Part shown: in pieces, positions 1-8,001 of the stretch | How the letters are laid out: every line of letters starts with the position of its first letter | Numbering within the stretch: the first letter of the stretch is position 1 | Notes under the pieces: generated by a model | The model's database searches: none | What the model was told of the DNA's origin: nothing | The model's input: the letters and a program-made list of their open reading frames with translations, nothing else | Position numbers and translations under genes: made by a program | From: JBBRWO01 sp964388455 | Lineage (GTDB): Bacteria; Actinomycetota; Coriobacteriia; Anaerosomatales; JAAXUF01 | DNA length: 26,580 bases | Assembly (NCBI GenBank): GCA_964388455.1 | Contig: CAYMAN010000027.1 | Span: 1-26,580, forward strand | Direction: 5' to 3'

Positions 1-66
1 TTCTCTATGCTCAAGACGGCTTCGGGGTCCCGCCCCCCAAAACCTTACGCGCTCAGCATGCCCTGT
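1..66. other. Short 5' edge, no gene seen
   Basis: This stretch lies downstream of the yqhA-like stop. It contains a G/C-rich run (GGGGTCCCGCCCC) that could form a small hairpin, but no convincing terminator, promoter or RNA gene is visible. Confidence 0.4.
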
Positions 67-612
67 CTACTTCTTATGCGCGAACACTTTGCTGGTGAAG
101 TACGCAAGTGAACCGATCACTGCCGAGATACCGACGCCCAGATACAGAATGTCGATCGACTGCTTGGCCTCGATCACGCGGCCGAGGAAGAACACTGCCA
201 GCACGACGATGACGACGCCGACGAGCTTCTGCTTCAGGTCCTCGAGATTGTTGATCACAAGCCACGCCGGCAAGGGCAGGTTGTTGTCGATGAAGAGCTC
301 GTACAGACCGACCGACATGATGTAGAGCACGACGGCGAGCAAGAAGATGTCGGCGACCTTGATGAAGCCGACAACGAGCTTGGATATCTCTGCTTCGCCG
401 CTCAACGCTTGACTGGTGAGATGGATGACGTCCACTACCGCAACCCCGGTCATGACGACCGCAGCGACCGCAAGCCCGGTGATCGGTGCGAGGATGAAGA
501 ACCGGGTCAGGCCGGCGACGCGAGCGACAAAGCGGTTCCGGGCTGCGGATGCGACCGTCTCGGACCCGACTGACTCCGCCGGCTGTGGTTCAGTGTCGGA
601 ACTCGTGCTCAT
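67..612 (-). CDS. YqhA/UPF0114 family inner-membrane protein
   Basis: A 181-residue membrane protein of unknown biochemical role. After a polar N-terminus of about 30 residues there are four hydrophobic segments, starting near FFILAPITGLAVAAVV, and including LLAVVLYIMSVGLYELFI, VGVVIVVLAVFFLGRVIEA and a final ILYLGVGISAVIGSLAYF. The spacing and the YELFID and LPAWL segments are typical of the UPF0114 (YqhA) family. I chose ATG 612 because GGGGAG lies 7 nt upstream. An in-frame ATG at 627 contains that ribosome site and overlaps the ubiX stop. It is the last gene of the ubiD-ubiA-ubiX run, 2 nt after ubiX, so it is probably co-transcribed, although no functional link with quinone synthesis is known. 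The family call is fairly safe, but its function is not known. Confidence 0.85.
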   Translation of the reverse strand: MSTSSDTEPQPAESVGSETVASAARNRFVARVAGLTRFFILAPITGLAVAAVVMTGVAVVDVIHLTSQALSGEAEISKLVVGFIKVADIFLLAVVLYIMSVGLYELFIDNNLPLPAWLVINNLEDLKQKLVGVVIVVLAVFFLGRVIEAKQSIDILYLGVGISAVIGSLAYFTSKVFAHKK

Positions 613-614
613 GC

Positions 615-1220
615 TCAGTCTCCCCATCGTTTGAAGAGGTCGTGTTCGACCTCGAGAACATCAAGTACCTTGCCGACCACGAAGTTCACCAGGTCATCGA
701 TTGACTTAGGACGCTGGTAGAACGCCGGCATCGCGGGAACGATTACCGCGCCTGCCTCGGCGACAGCGGTCAGATTGCGCAGATGGATCAGCGACAGCGG
801 CGTCTCGCGGGGCACAAGGACCAGCAGACGGCGCTCCTTGAGCATGACATCCGCGGCTCGCTCGGCCAGGTCGGCGCCAAGACCCGCTGCAACGCTGCCC
901 ACAAAGCCCATGGTACATGGGCAGACGATCATCGCGTCGGTGTGATGTGACCCAGACGCGACGGCATCGAAGAGGTTGTCAGCGTAGGCGATGCGCAGGC
1001 GCTCGGCGGTCGGCAGCTCCAGAAACGCCGCAAGCGCCACGGATGCGACAGCCGCATCCTGCGTGGGAAGTTCAAAGCCCAGCTCGAACGCGGTCACTTC
1101 TCGGCCGGCCTCGGTGAAGATGACGGAGACGTCGTGGCCGGCGAGAACCAGCTGCTCGATGAGCCGCATGCCGTACACGCTTCCTGAAGCACCGGTGACT
1201 ACGACGGTGCAGTTGCCCAT
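615..1220 (-). CDS. ubiX: UbiX-family flavin prenyltransferase
   Basis: The protein (201 aa) makes prenylated FMN, the cofactor that UbiD-family decarboxylases need. Visible family features are the N-terminal nucleotide-binding loop TGASGSVYGMRL, the central VCPCTMGFVGSVAAGLGADL, the PRETPLSLIHLRNL motif, and the C-terminal PAFYQRPKSIDDLVNFVVGK. The start is ATG 1220, preceded by AGGAGGGGG. The in-frame GTG at 1235 is rejected because its codons would contain the ribosome site. The ubiA stop (1232-1234) lies 11 nt upstream. Sitting with ubiA and ubiD, it most likely serves that UbiD. In a futalosine-pathway organism the counterpart would be called MqnM. The enzyme family is clear, but the pathway assignment is inferred from context. 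Confidence 0.95.
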   Translation of the reverse strand: MGNCTVVVTGASGSVYGMRLIEQLVLAGHDVSVIFTEAGREVTAFELGFELPTQDAAVASVALAAFLELPTAERLRIAYADNLFDAVASGSHHTDAMIVCPCTMGFVGSVAAGLGADLAERAADVMLKERRLLVLVPRETPLSLIHLRNLTAVAEAGAVIVPAMPAFYQRPKSIDDLVNFVVGKVLDVLEVEHDLFKRWGD

Positions 1221-1231
1221 ACTCCCCCTCC

Positions 1232-2221
1232 TCACGCCATCAGGCGGTCAATAATCGCGCCAGCCAGAATCACAACGGCAACCATACCATTCACGTTGAA
1301 GAACGCAGCGTTGACCCGCGACATATCCGTAGGCGAGATGATCGCGTTCTCGTATGCCAGAAGCGCCCCAGCAACCGCAACGCCGAGATAGTACGGCCAG
1401 CCGACGCCCAACAGATACCCGCCAAGAACGAACAACATCACCGTCAGTGCGTGACATGCGCGAGTAATCTGCAGCCCGCGAGCGATTCCGAAGTCGGCAG
1501 GGACCGAGTGCACGCCGTCACGCACGTCGCAGTCGTAGTCCTGCGTCGCGTAGATGATGTCGAAACCGGCGGTCCATATCGCGACGGCCGCACCGAGTGC
1601 CCACGGCGCCGGGTCGGTCAGTGGAGCACCGACCGCCGCCCACCCGCCCGTGACGCCCATGCCCAGGCAGATGCCCAGCCAGAAGTGGCAGAACCACGTG
1701 AACCGCTTCAGATATGGATACACCACGAAGAACGCCAGCGGGATCGGCCACAGCCAACGCGCGATGGGCGCGAGCTGAAAACAGGCGAATGCGTATGCAG
1801 CCAGCACCGCCGCCGAGAAGACCCAGAGCTCCCAGCGTTTGATGGTGCCCGCGGGAATCGGGCGGCCGGCTGTGCGCGGGTTGCGAGCGTCGATCTCCGC
1901 ATCGACCGCACGATTCACCACAAAAGCGAAGCTCCGGGCGCCGACCATCGCGACGGTGATCCACAGCAGTGCCACAGGCGTGGGCCAGCCAGCGCCTGCA
2001 AGTACCCACGGATTCCAGAGGCCCGAGTTGACGGCCTGAACAGACTCGTAGCCCGCTTCACCGGTAGCGGCGACCACTCCGGCAGCGTATGCCGCACCCA
2101 GATACGCGTAGGGCAGCGCGAAGATCGAGTGCTCGAACTTCACCAGCTCGGCGAAGACGCGGACTTTACTCGGTGGCTCTTGGCGCGCCGTCTCAGCGGC
2201 AGACCTCGGGGTCTCGCTCAC
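1232..2221 (-). CDS. ubiA: UbiA-family aromatic prenyltransferase (MqnP/UbiA-like)
   Basis: An integral-membrane prenyltransferase of 329 aa that attaches a polyprenyl chain to an aromatic acid. The first Asp-rich motif is NRAVDAEIDARNPRTAGRPI (NxxxDxxxD) and the second is DYDCDVRDGVHSVPADFG, both typical of 4-hydroxybenzoate or 1,4-dihydroxy-6-naphthoate prenyltransferases and unlike MenA. About eight hydrophobic segments follow the soluble N-terminus. I chose GTG 2221, which overlaps the ubiD stop as GTGA and has GGAG 8 nt upstream. An earlier in-frame GTG at 2239 would lie inside ubiD. Tight coupling with ubiD and ubiX supports late menaquinone synthesis by the futalosine route, because an anaerobic actinobacterium would not be expected to make ubiquinone. 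The substrate is inferred. Confidence 0.93.
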   Translation of the reverse strand: MSETPRSAAETARQEPPSKVRVFAELVKFEHSIFALPYAYLGAAYAAGVVAATGEAGYESVQAVNSGLWNPWVLAGAGWPTPVALLWITVAMVGARSFAFVVNRAVDAEIDARNPRTAGRPIPAGTIKRWELWVFSAAVLAAYAFACFQLAPIARWLWPIPLAFFVVYPYLKRFTWFCHFWLGICLGMGVTGGWAAVGAPLTDPAPWALGAAVAIWTAGFDIIYATQDYDCDVRDGVHSVPADFGIARGLQITRACHALTVMLFVLGGYLLGVGWPYYLGVAVAGALLAYENAIISPTDMSRVNAAFFNVNGMVAVVILAGAIIDRLMA

Positions 2222-3705
2222 AGCCCGAGCTCCGACCACATGGCATCGACTCGGGCCTTAACGTCGGCATCCATCTCGAGGGCCTCGGGCCACTCTCGGT
2301 CATGGCCCTCGTTGGCGATGGGACGCGTGGCGTCGATGCCCATCTTGTAGCCGAAGCTCTCGAAGTTGCTCGAGTGGTCGAGCTTGTCGAGCGGTCCCTT
2401 GCTGATGAGGAGGTCGCGGCTGGGGTCGACGTTGTTGAAGCAGCGCCACGCGACCTGAGAGTAGTCGTGACAGTCCACGTCGGCATCGACGACGATCACG
2501 TACTTGGTGAACATCATCTGCCCCATGGACCACGCGAAGTTCATAACGCGGAACGCCTGACCTGCGAACTCTTTCTTGATCTGGAAGATCGCGCAGTTGT
2601 GGAAGACGCCCTCAAGCGGCAGGTCGTAGTCGATGACCTCGGGCATCATCGCCTTGATGACCGGCAGGAAGATCCGTTCTGTGGCCTTGGCCATATAGCA
2701 GTCCTCCATGGGCGGACGTCCGACGATGGTCGTCGGGTAGATCGCGTCCTTGCGCATGGTGATGCACTCCACGTGGAACACCGGGAAGTTGTCGGCCAGC
2801 GAGTAGTAGCCCGTGTGATCGCCGAAGGGGCCCTCCCAGCGCATCTCCTCGAGGTCACACCAGCCCTCCAGCACGATCTCCGCATGCGCGGGAACCAGCA
2901 GGTCGTTGGTGACGCACTTCACGACCTCGACGCTCTCCCCTCGCAAGATGCCGCTGAAGAGGTACTCGTCGATGATGGGCGGCACAGGAGCCGTCGCCGA
3001 GAAGATCGTGACGGGATCCGCACCCAGCGCAACGCTCACGGGCGCACGCTTCGCACCCGACTCGCGCCACGCCTTCAGATTCTTGTTGCCGTCGTGGTGC
3101 TCGTGGATATGCAGGCCGGTGGAGTTCTTGTCGAACACCTGGAGCCGGTACATTCCCAGGTTCAGTTTGCCCTTGAGGTCGCTGGAGACGACGAGCGGCA
3201 GCGTGATGAAGGGGCCACCGTCTTCAGGCCAGGTCGTGAGCACGGGAAGTTTCGTCAGATCGACATCGTCGCCGCGCAACACCACTTCTTGCACCGGCGC
3301 CTTCTTGATCGTCTTCGCACCGGAGCCCGCAAGGCTCGCAAGGTTCTTGGCGATGCCCAGCTTGTCCATCACACTGGCCGGCGCGTCCAGAGGCAGCAGA
3401 TCCATCAGCTGCTTGGCCTTTGCATCCAGGTCGCGCCACGTCCCCGTGGTCGCGTCCACACCCATCCCCCACGCCATGCGGTCATACGACCCCATGAGGT
3501 TGATGGCCACCGGCATGTCATAAGCCTCGCCGGTTTCCCTGTTCACCGGGTTCTCGAAGATCAGCCCCGGTCCGTAGGCTTTGCTCACGCGATCCGTGAT
3601 CTCGCCAATCTCCAACTTTGGGTCAACCGGTGCCGTGATGCGCCTGAGCTGCCCCTGTTTCTCAATTAGTGCGATGTACTCCCGCAGATCCTTGATAGCC
3701 GCCAT
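2218..3705 (-). CDS. ubiD: UbiD-family prenyl-FMN-dependent decarboxylase
   Basis: Decarboxylates a prenylated aromatic acid using prenylated FMN. At 495 aa it matches the usual UbiD length. Seen in order: N-terminal LREYIALIEKQGQLRRI, the cofactor/metal region MYRLQVFDKNSTGLHIHEHH (about 186-204), the acidic catalytic segment EGPFGDHTGYY (about 291-301), GRPPMEDCYMAKATERI, VVDADVDCHD, and the C-terminal GIDATRP motif. The start is taken as the ATG at 3705 by homology (MAAIKDLRE). The ribosome site cannot be judged because the N gap begins 10 nt upstream. It overlaps ubiA by 4 nt. In context it is probably the MqnL-type step of futalosine-derived menaquinone synthesis. That assignment is an inference, whereas the enzyme family is clear. 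Confidence 0.93.
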   Translation of the reverse strand: MAAIKDLREYIALIEKQGQLRRITAPVDPKLEIGEITDRVSKAYGPGLIFENPVNRETGEAYDMPVAINLMGSYDRMAWGMGVDATTGTWRDLDAKAKQLMDLLPLDAPASVMDKLGIAKNLASLAGSGAKTIKKAPVQEVVLRGDDVDLTKLPVLTTWPEDGGPFITLPLVVSSDLKGKLNLGMYRLQVFDKNSTGLHIHEHHDGNKNLKAWRESGAKRAPVSVALGADPVTIFSATAPVPPIIDEYLFSGILRGESVEVVKCVTNDLLVPAHAEIVLEGWCDLEEMRWEGPFGDHTGYYSLADNFPVFHVECITMRKDAIYPTTIVGRPPMEDCYMAKATERIFLPVIKAMMPEVIDYDLPLEGVFHNCAIFQIKKEFAGQAFRVMNFAWSMGQMMFTKYVIVVDADVDCHDYSQVAWRCFNNVDPSRDLLISKGPLDKLDHSSNFESFGYKMGIDATRPIANEGHDREWPEALEMDADVKARVDAMWSELGL

Positions 3706-3715
3706 GGCCGTGACC

Positions 3716-3815
3716 NNNNNNNNNNNNNNNNNNNNNNNNNNNNNNNNNNNNNNNNNNNNNNNNNNNNNNNNNNNNNNNNNNNNNNNNNNNNNNNNNNNNN
3801 NNNNNNNNNNNNNNN
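3716..3815. other. Assembly gap of 100 N
   Basis: One hundred consecutive N join two contigs between ubiD and the membrane phosphodiesterase. The round length indicates a default scaffold spacer, so the true distance is unknown. The end of the phosphodiesterase gene and the leader of ubiD are lost here. Whether the two operons are truly adjacent depends on the scaffolding. Confidence 0.99.
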
Positions 3816-5570
3816 GACCGTCCGCCGTGCGCGCACTCGAGGATGATACCGCCCAATGAGGTAAGTAACGAGCGGCGCAAGAACCGCAGCCGCCCCGAGG
3901 GCAGTCATCTGAACCATATCGAGATCGGCCTTGAATGCCCACTTGAAATCGGGCAACACCCACGTTATCGAGACGCCCCAGTACCAGTAGTACCACGCCA
4001 CCTGCAGGGCCAGCGTTCCCTGGATGAGCAGGACAGTAGCAGGCGCCAACGCGAGCCAACCGCTCAGGAAGTCCTTGTCGGCAGGGCCGTGTGGACTCTG
4101 GCGCATGAACGGGTAGGCGATTGCGGCAACTGCTACGCCGAGTATCGCGGAGACGATCGCCTCGATCATCCGGCCGTTCATGAACGATGAGACCTGACCT
4201 TCAGTGTTGAACGCCGAGAGAGACCACAGATAGCCGTGCACAAAGAAGAAGAGGGCGCTGTAGACCGCGTAGTAGACAAGCGTGCCGACCGCTGCGGCGA
4301 CCAACGCGCGCCACGCAACAAGTCCCAACACGACCACGACTGCGAGCACCAACGCGAGCGCGGCCAGCGCGTAAGGCACGCGTTGCGCCCGCTCCACGGA
4401 CAACCGCGTGTTTCGCGCTGCGGCGGCACCAGCATCCATATCCGCGACTCCGGCGTGACGCTCGAGCATCGCTGCCGCAGGAGTCGTGCCTTGGCTTGCG
4501 ATCTCGACGTAGTTGGCGACAAAGTGCCGATGATGCTGGGTGTCGGCGAGGTACACCGATGGTGCGGTTGCAGTAAGGGCGGAACGCAGCGCGACTCCGG
4601 CCGCATAGGTCGGCGGCACAACCCCCTCGAGAAGCGCGATGGTGGACGCTATCTGGTCCAGGTCGCCTGTTCCGGTTCCCATGGCGACCGCCGCCCCGGC
4701 TAGAATCCCCGGGATAGTGGTGACCTCGTCCTCCCAGCCGCCGTGCCCGCCGGTGTCGATGTGGCCATGATCTGAGACCACGATGAACGTCGTCTTATCG
4801 GACTGCAGGGCCGTCACCAGGCGACTCAGATCGGAGTCGATTTTGCGGGCGACGTCGCGATACTCGGCCGAGCCGGCCCCGTGCGAATGCCCTGCCTCAT
4901 CGAGGTCAGGGAGATGCAGGACCAAAAGCGCCGGACTTGTCTCCTCGGAGATCCTCAGAGCGTCGTCGACGAGCGTGCTCGTGAGGTATCCGTCCTTTGG
5001 CCACGGCCGCAGCGACACCGTCGGCCCCGGCTTCACGCCGTACAGCTCGGCGAAGTCAGTTGGTCCGACCACGGCTACGGTCCGCCCGGCACGGCTGACG
5101 ACGTCCATGATCGTCGGCGCGAAGACCCGTGTGTCGTACCAGTTGGTGGTGACACCGCTGATGGTCTGTGGAGCGCCGGTCAGAATTGTCGTCCAGTTCG
5201 GGTAGCTGAGACTCGGTTGTGGCGCCGTCAGTTGCAGGTCGCTTCCGTAGCCACGCAGCGTTTCGAGCGACGTCATGGCCAATCGGGAGATGTCGTCACT
5301 CATGCCATCAACGATAACCAGCACGACGTGCTCACTGAGCGGCTCACCCGTGTCCGGCAGCTCCTTTGACTCCAGCCCGGGTGGCGCGTAGACACCCGTC
5401 AGCGTCGCATCGGGCGTTTCCAGCGGGCGGATGTAGGGACTCTTGTAGGAAACGACCTGATCCCAGGAGTACCCCGCCAGCGTGTAAGCTCCATACGCGG
5501 TGGCAAGGCACGCCACGGTCCCGACGACGAACAGCACCCACGAAAGTGTCGAGCGCGTGCGCAGTCTCAT
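3816..5570 (-). CDS. Membrane phosphodiesterase, alkaline phosphatase superfamily (3' end lost)
   Basis: 585 residues are visible before the gap. Residues 11-33 form a signal anchor. Residues 80-330 form an extracytoplasmic type I phosphodiesterase / nucleotide pyrophosphatase-like domain. Its metal-binding pattern is complete: VIVDG (Asp88), a Thr nucleophile in SYPNWTT (about 127-128), DLDEAGHSHG (about 222-231), SDHGH (about 266-270) and GGHGG (about 274-278). After residue 398 there are about six hydrophobic segments up to the gap, so the catalytic domain is inserted between one N-terminal helix and a polytopic C-terminal half. ATG 5570 overlaps the HAD gene stop (ATGA), with GGGAG 7 nt upstream. 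The layout recalls phosphoethanolamine or other polar-head transferases that act on lipids or glycans, but the substrate cannot be read from sequence. Confidence 0.85.
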
Positions 5571-6280
5571 CGGGGCGCTCCCAGTCCCAAAGCGGTCTCG
5601 ATGCCATCCAGCGTGAAGATCGCGGACTCCTCACGCGAACACGCATCATCGGCATGTCGGTCGATGAGAATCGGGAACATCCCCACCGTGCGTGCGCCGA
5701 GAACATCCGCGTACTGATGATCGCCCACATGCGCGCACTCATCCGGCCGCACACCAAGGCGTTCGCACGCGAGCTCGAATATGCGCGGATCGGGCTTGTG
5801 AAGGCCGACCTCCGCCGAGGAGACGATGGTGTCGAGCAGCGGTGAGATACCCATGCCTTCCATGAGACCTGTGAGCCGCTTGTCCCAGTTCGAGATCAGG
5901 CCCAGTCGCAGACCACGATCCCGGAGCCGGCGAAACGCAGGAATGACGTCGTCGTATGCACGCCAGCGATCGGCGCGACCGAACTCGTCATAGACACGCA
6001 ACGCGATCCGCTCGGCTTCGTCCTCTATGCCGAGCTCACGGCAGAGCAGCGAGTACATTCCGATCCACACCTGCGAAGTCTCGGCTTCATCGGTCCAGAA
6101 GGTGTCGTCGGACCGGTAACGGTCCTCGTAGAACGCGTCGACGAGCGGCATCAGAGCGTCGATTGCGCCTAAGTCGTGCACGTGCCCTTCCTCGGCGAGT
6201 ATCTGACGGCAGACCTCGCTCACGCTCGGGTGCGGGAACACGAGAGTGTTACCCACATCGAAGAAGACGGCGCGTAGCAT
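5567..6280 (-). CDS. HAD-IA superfamily hydrolase
   Basis: A cytosolic haloacid dehalogenase-like phosphatase of 237 aa. Motif I is FFDVGNTLV with the nucleophile Asp8; the usual second acid (DxD) is Gly, as in REG-2/HDHD3-like members. Motif II is LISNWDKRL, motif III is the Lys in LHKPDPRIFE, and motif IV is VGDHQYADVLGA. A helical cap lies between motifs I and II (about residues 15-90). The gene follows the nitroreductase by 9 nt and overlaps the phosphodiesterase start, so the three are likely co-transcribed. The ribosome site is weak (GGCGACGGGC before ATG 6280). The substrate is unknown; a small phosphometabolite is usual for the family. Confidence 0.9.
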   Translation of the reverse strand: MLRAVFFDVGNTLVFPHPSVSEVCRQILAEEGHVHDLGAIDALMPLVDAFYEDRYRSDDTFWTDEAETSQVWIGMYSLLCRELGIEDEAERIALRVYDEFGRADRWRAYDDVIPAFRRLRDRGLRLGLISNWDKRLTGLMEGMGISPLLDTIVSSAEVGLHKPDPRIFELACERLGVRPDECAHVGDHQYADVLGARTVGMFPILIDRHADDACSREESAIFTLDGIETALGLGAPR

Positions 6281-6289
6281 GCCCGTCGC

Positions 6290-6859
6290 CTAGTCGAGCC
6301 AGACGGTGTCATCCGGCTTGACCGGAGGGCACGCCGGCGGGATGTCAGACGGATGGCCGAGAGCGATAATGGATACGACTTCCTCGGCGTCCGATAGTCC
6401 GAGAAGGACCGAGAGATCGCCCTTGACCCAGTAGGAGAAGGTGACGTTGCAGGCGCCGAGTCCCTCGTTGGTCGCCGCAAGGAGCAGGTTCTCGATTGCG
6501 GCCCCGACAGACAGATGTCGATTCATCGCCTCGAACTCCACGCTAGATCGCGGAGATGAAACCGCCACGAGCACGGGAGCGCTGCCTAAGGACGAATACC
6601 AGGCCAAAGCCGCCTCGTAGCGCGCCGGGCCAAGGACCTCCATGTACTCAGACAGATGCACCGTGGACTGCGCGACGATCGCGCCGAGCTCGCTTCGAGA
6701 CTCGCCCTGGGCGACAGTGAAGCGCCACGGCTGCTCGTTGACTGCGGACGGTGCCATCCGCGCGGCGTCGAGCACACGCTCGATCGCGGAGCGCTCCACG
6801 GGTCGGCCATCGAAGTCCCGAATCGAATGCCGCGATGTCACCGTCTCCCAGAATTCCAT
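6290..6859 (-). CDS. Nitroreductase family flavoprotein
   Basis: An FMN-dependent NAD(P)H oxidoreductase of the nitroreductase superfamily (189 aa). It has the N-terminal SRHSIRDFDGRPV FMN-phosphate motif, ARMAPSAVNEQPWRF, AAIENLLLAATNEGLGACNV, and the C-terminal IIALGHPSD. Length and motifs are those of short single-domain members, which act as dimers. ATG 6859 is preceded by GAGGGGGAACG. It lies between a glycosyltransferase gene (26 nt away) and a HAD hydrolase (9 nt away) on the same strand. The physiological substrate is not predictable; quinones, flavins or nitroaromatics are typical test substrates of the family. Confidence 0.92.
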   Translation of the reverse strand: MEFWETVTSRHSIRDFDGRPVERSAIERVLDAARMAPSAVNEQPWRFTVAQGESRSELGAIVAQSTVHLSEYMEVLGPARYEAALAWYSSLGSAPVLVAVSSPRSSVEFEAMNRHLSVGAAIENLLLAATNEGLGACNVTFSYWVKGDLSVLLGLSDAEEVVSIIALGHPSDIPPACPPVKPDDTVWLD

Positions 6860-6885
6860 CGTTCCCCCTCGGTATCAGTCACACA

Positions 6886-8001
6886 TCATGCGAAGGCGAG
6901 TACGCGCTCGCAAATCGTCTGTACGGCACCTAGTTTGCCTAGCGTACCAGCATTGGCGACCATCTGGGTCAGTCGCTCCGGATGCGTCGAGAGGAATTTC
7001 ACCTTCTCGACCGCATCGGCTTCGTCCCGAGACAGCAATGCCGCCCCGTTGTTCACCAGTGCATCGACGTTTCGGGTCTCTCGGCCGGGCACCGGACCGA
7101 GAATGACCAACGGCAGTCCGACCGCAAGGGACTCTGCGAGAGCGATGCCGCCAGCATGCGCCACTAAGACGTCGGATCCGCGCATGAGCGCCGGCATCTC
7201 CTCCGTATAGCCGAACACCCGCACCAACCCCGTACTCTCCGAGACGGCCATCAGCCGTCGCTGAACGCGCGAACTGGCGCCCGCGGCGGCCATCACCTGA
7301 ATGCCCGCTGCAGCCAGCTGCGAAGCCATGTCGTCGGAGTCCACCTGCGGCGAAGCCGTGGCGAGCAACAATGCGGTGAACCTGTCGGCGATGCCGAGGT
7401 ACGAACGCAGCCCGGCTCCCGTTCCGCCCGTCACGAATTTCGCGGCGACAGGGATTCCCGAGACGATGATGCGGTCCCACGGGACGCCTGCGAGAGCGAG
7501 CTCGTCACGCACCTCGCGACACGACACGAAGAAGAGTGCGGTGCGTGGATGTATCCAGCTATCGCGTGCATCGTACTCAGTTACAACGCTGACAGCCGAG
7601 AACGGCAGGTGCGAGGACAGCTCAGCCGCAATTCCGGCCGCGATCGGTGAAGTCGAGATGACCAGATCGGCGCCGTGCTCGGCCAGGAACTCGCCGACGT
7701 GCGCAAGTCCGCCGGCCGCTAGGGCGGCGATCACCTGGTTCTGTGGCCCTCGGCGAGTCAGGTCGTCCAATCCGCCGAGACCCACGGGGAAGAACTCCGT
7801 GGCCTGCTGGTATGCGAACTTCGCCAGAACGTTGACGCTGGGCATGAACCTCTCGAGCGGATCGACCACGGTGACGTCGACTGCGTCCGTGGACCGCTCA
7901 CGGTAGTAGGCGGCAATCGATTCCGCCGCGCCATGAGCCGCGCCACCGTAAGATGAAGAAAAGACGACGATTCGCTTTGTGCCAGAAGACCGTCTGCTCA
8001 T
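6886..8001 (-). CDS. MGDG-synthase/UgtP-like glycosyltransferase
   Basis: A 371-aa GT-B glycosyltransferase related to monogalactosyl/diglucosyl-diacylglycerol synthases (GT28, MurG-like). The N-terminal acceptor half starts with FSSSYGGAAHGAAESIA, a variant of the family GxGHxxAA loop, and continues through DPLERFMPSVNVLAKFAYQ and STSPIAAGIAAEL. The C-terminal nucleotide-sugar half carries VFGYTEEMPALMRGSDVLVAHAGGIALAESLAVGLPLVI and PGRETRNVDALV, matching the family PGQExxN signature. No membrane helix is seen, so it probably binds the membrane peripherally. ATG 8001 overlaps the STAS-HATPase stop as ATGA. Role: probably glycolipid synthesis, making its position next to a membrane phosphodiesterase suggestive. 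Sugar and acceptor are unknown. Confidence 0.85.
   Translation of the reverse strand: MSRRSSGTKRIVVFSSSYGGAAHGAAESIAAYYRERSTDAVDVTVVDPLERFMPSVNVLAKFAYQQATEFFPVGLGGLDDLTRRGPQNQVIAALAAGGLAHVGEFLAEHGADLVISTSPIAAGIAAELSSHLPFSAVSVVTEYDARDSWIHPRTALFFVSCREVRDELALAGVPWDRIIVSGIPVAAKFVTGGTGAGLRSYLGIADRFTALLLATASPQVDSDDMASQLAAAGIQVMAAAGASSRVQRRLMAVSESTGLVRVFGYTEEMPALMRGSDVLVAHAGGIALAESLAVGLPLVILGPVPGRETRNVDALVNNGAALLSRDEADAVEKVKFLSTHPERLTQMVANAGTLGKLGAVQTICERVLAFA

Noticed and set aside
2089..3669. A long plus-strand open frame opposite ubiD (526 codons), and similar long frames opposite PHP and aminotransferase genes
   Set aside because: They are antisense to genes with clear family motifs, have arginine/histidine-rich or low-complexity translations, and show no domain or ribosome site. 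High GC produces such frames.
3666..3815. Extension of the phosphodiesterase frame through the N run into ubiD sequence
   Set aside because: The bases are unknown; the frame is an artefact of reading N as sense codons. I stop the gene at the gap edge.
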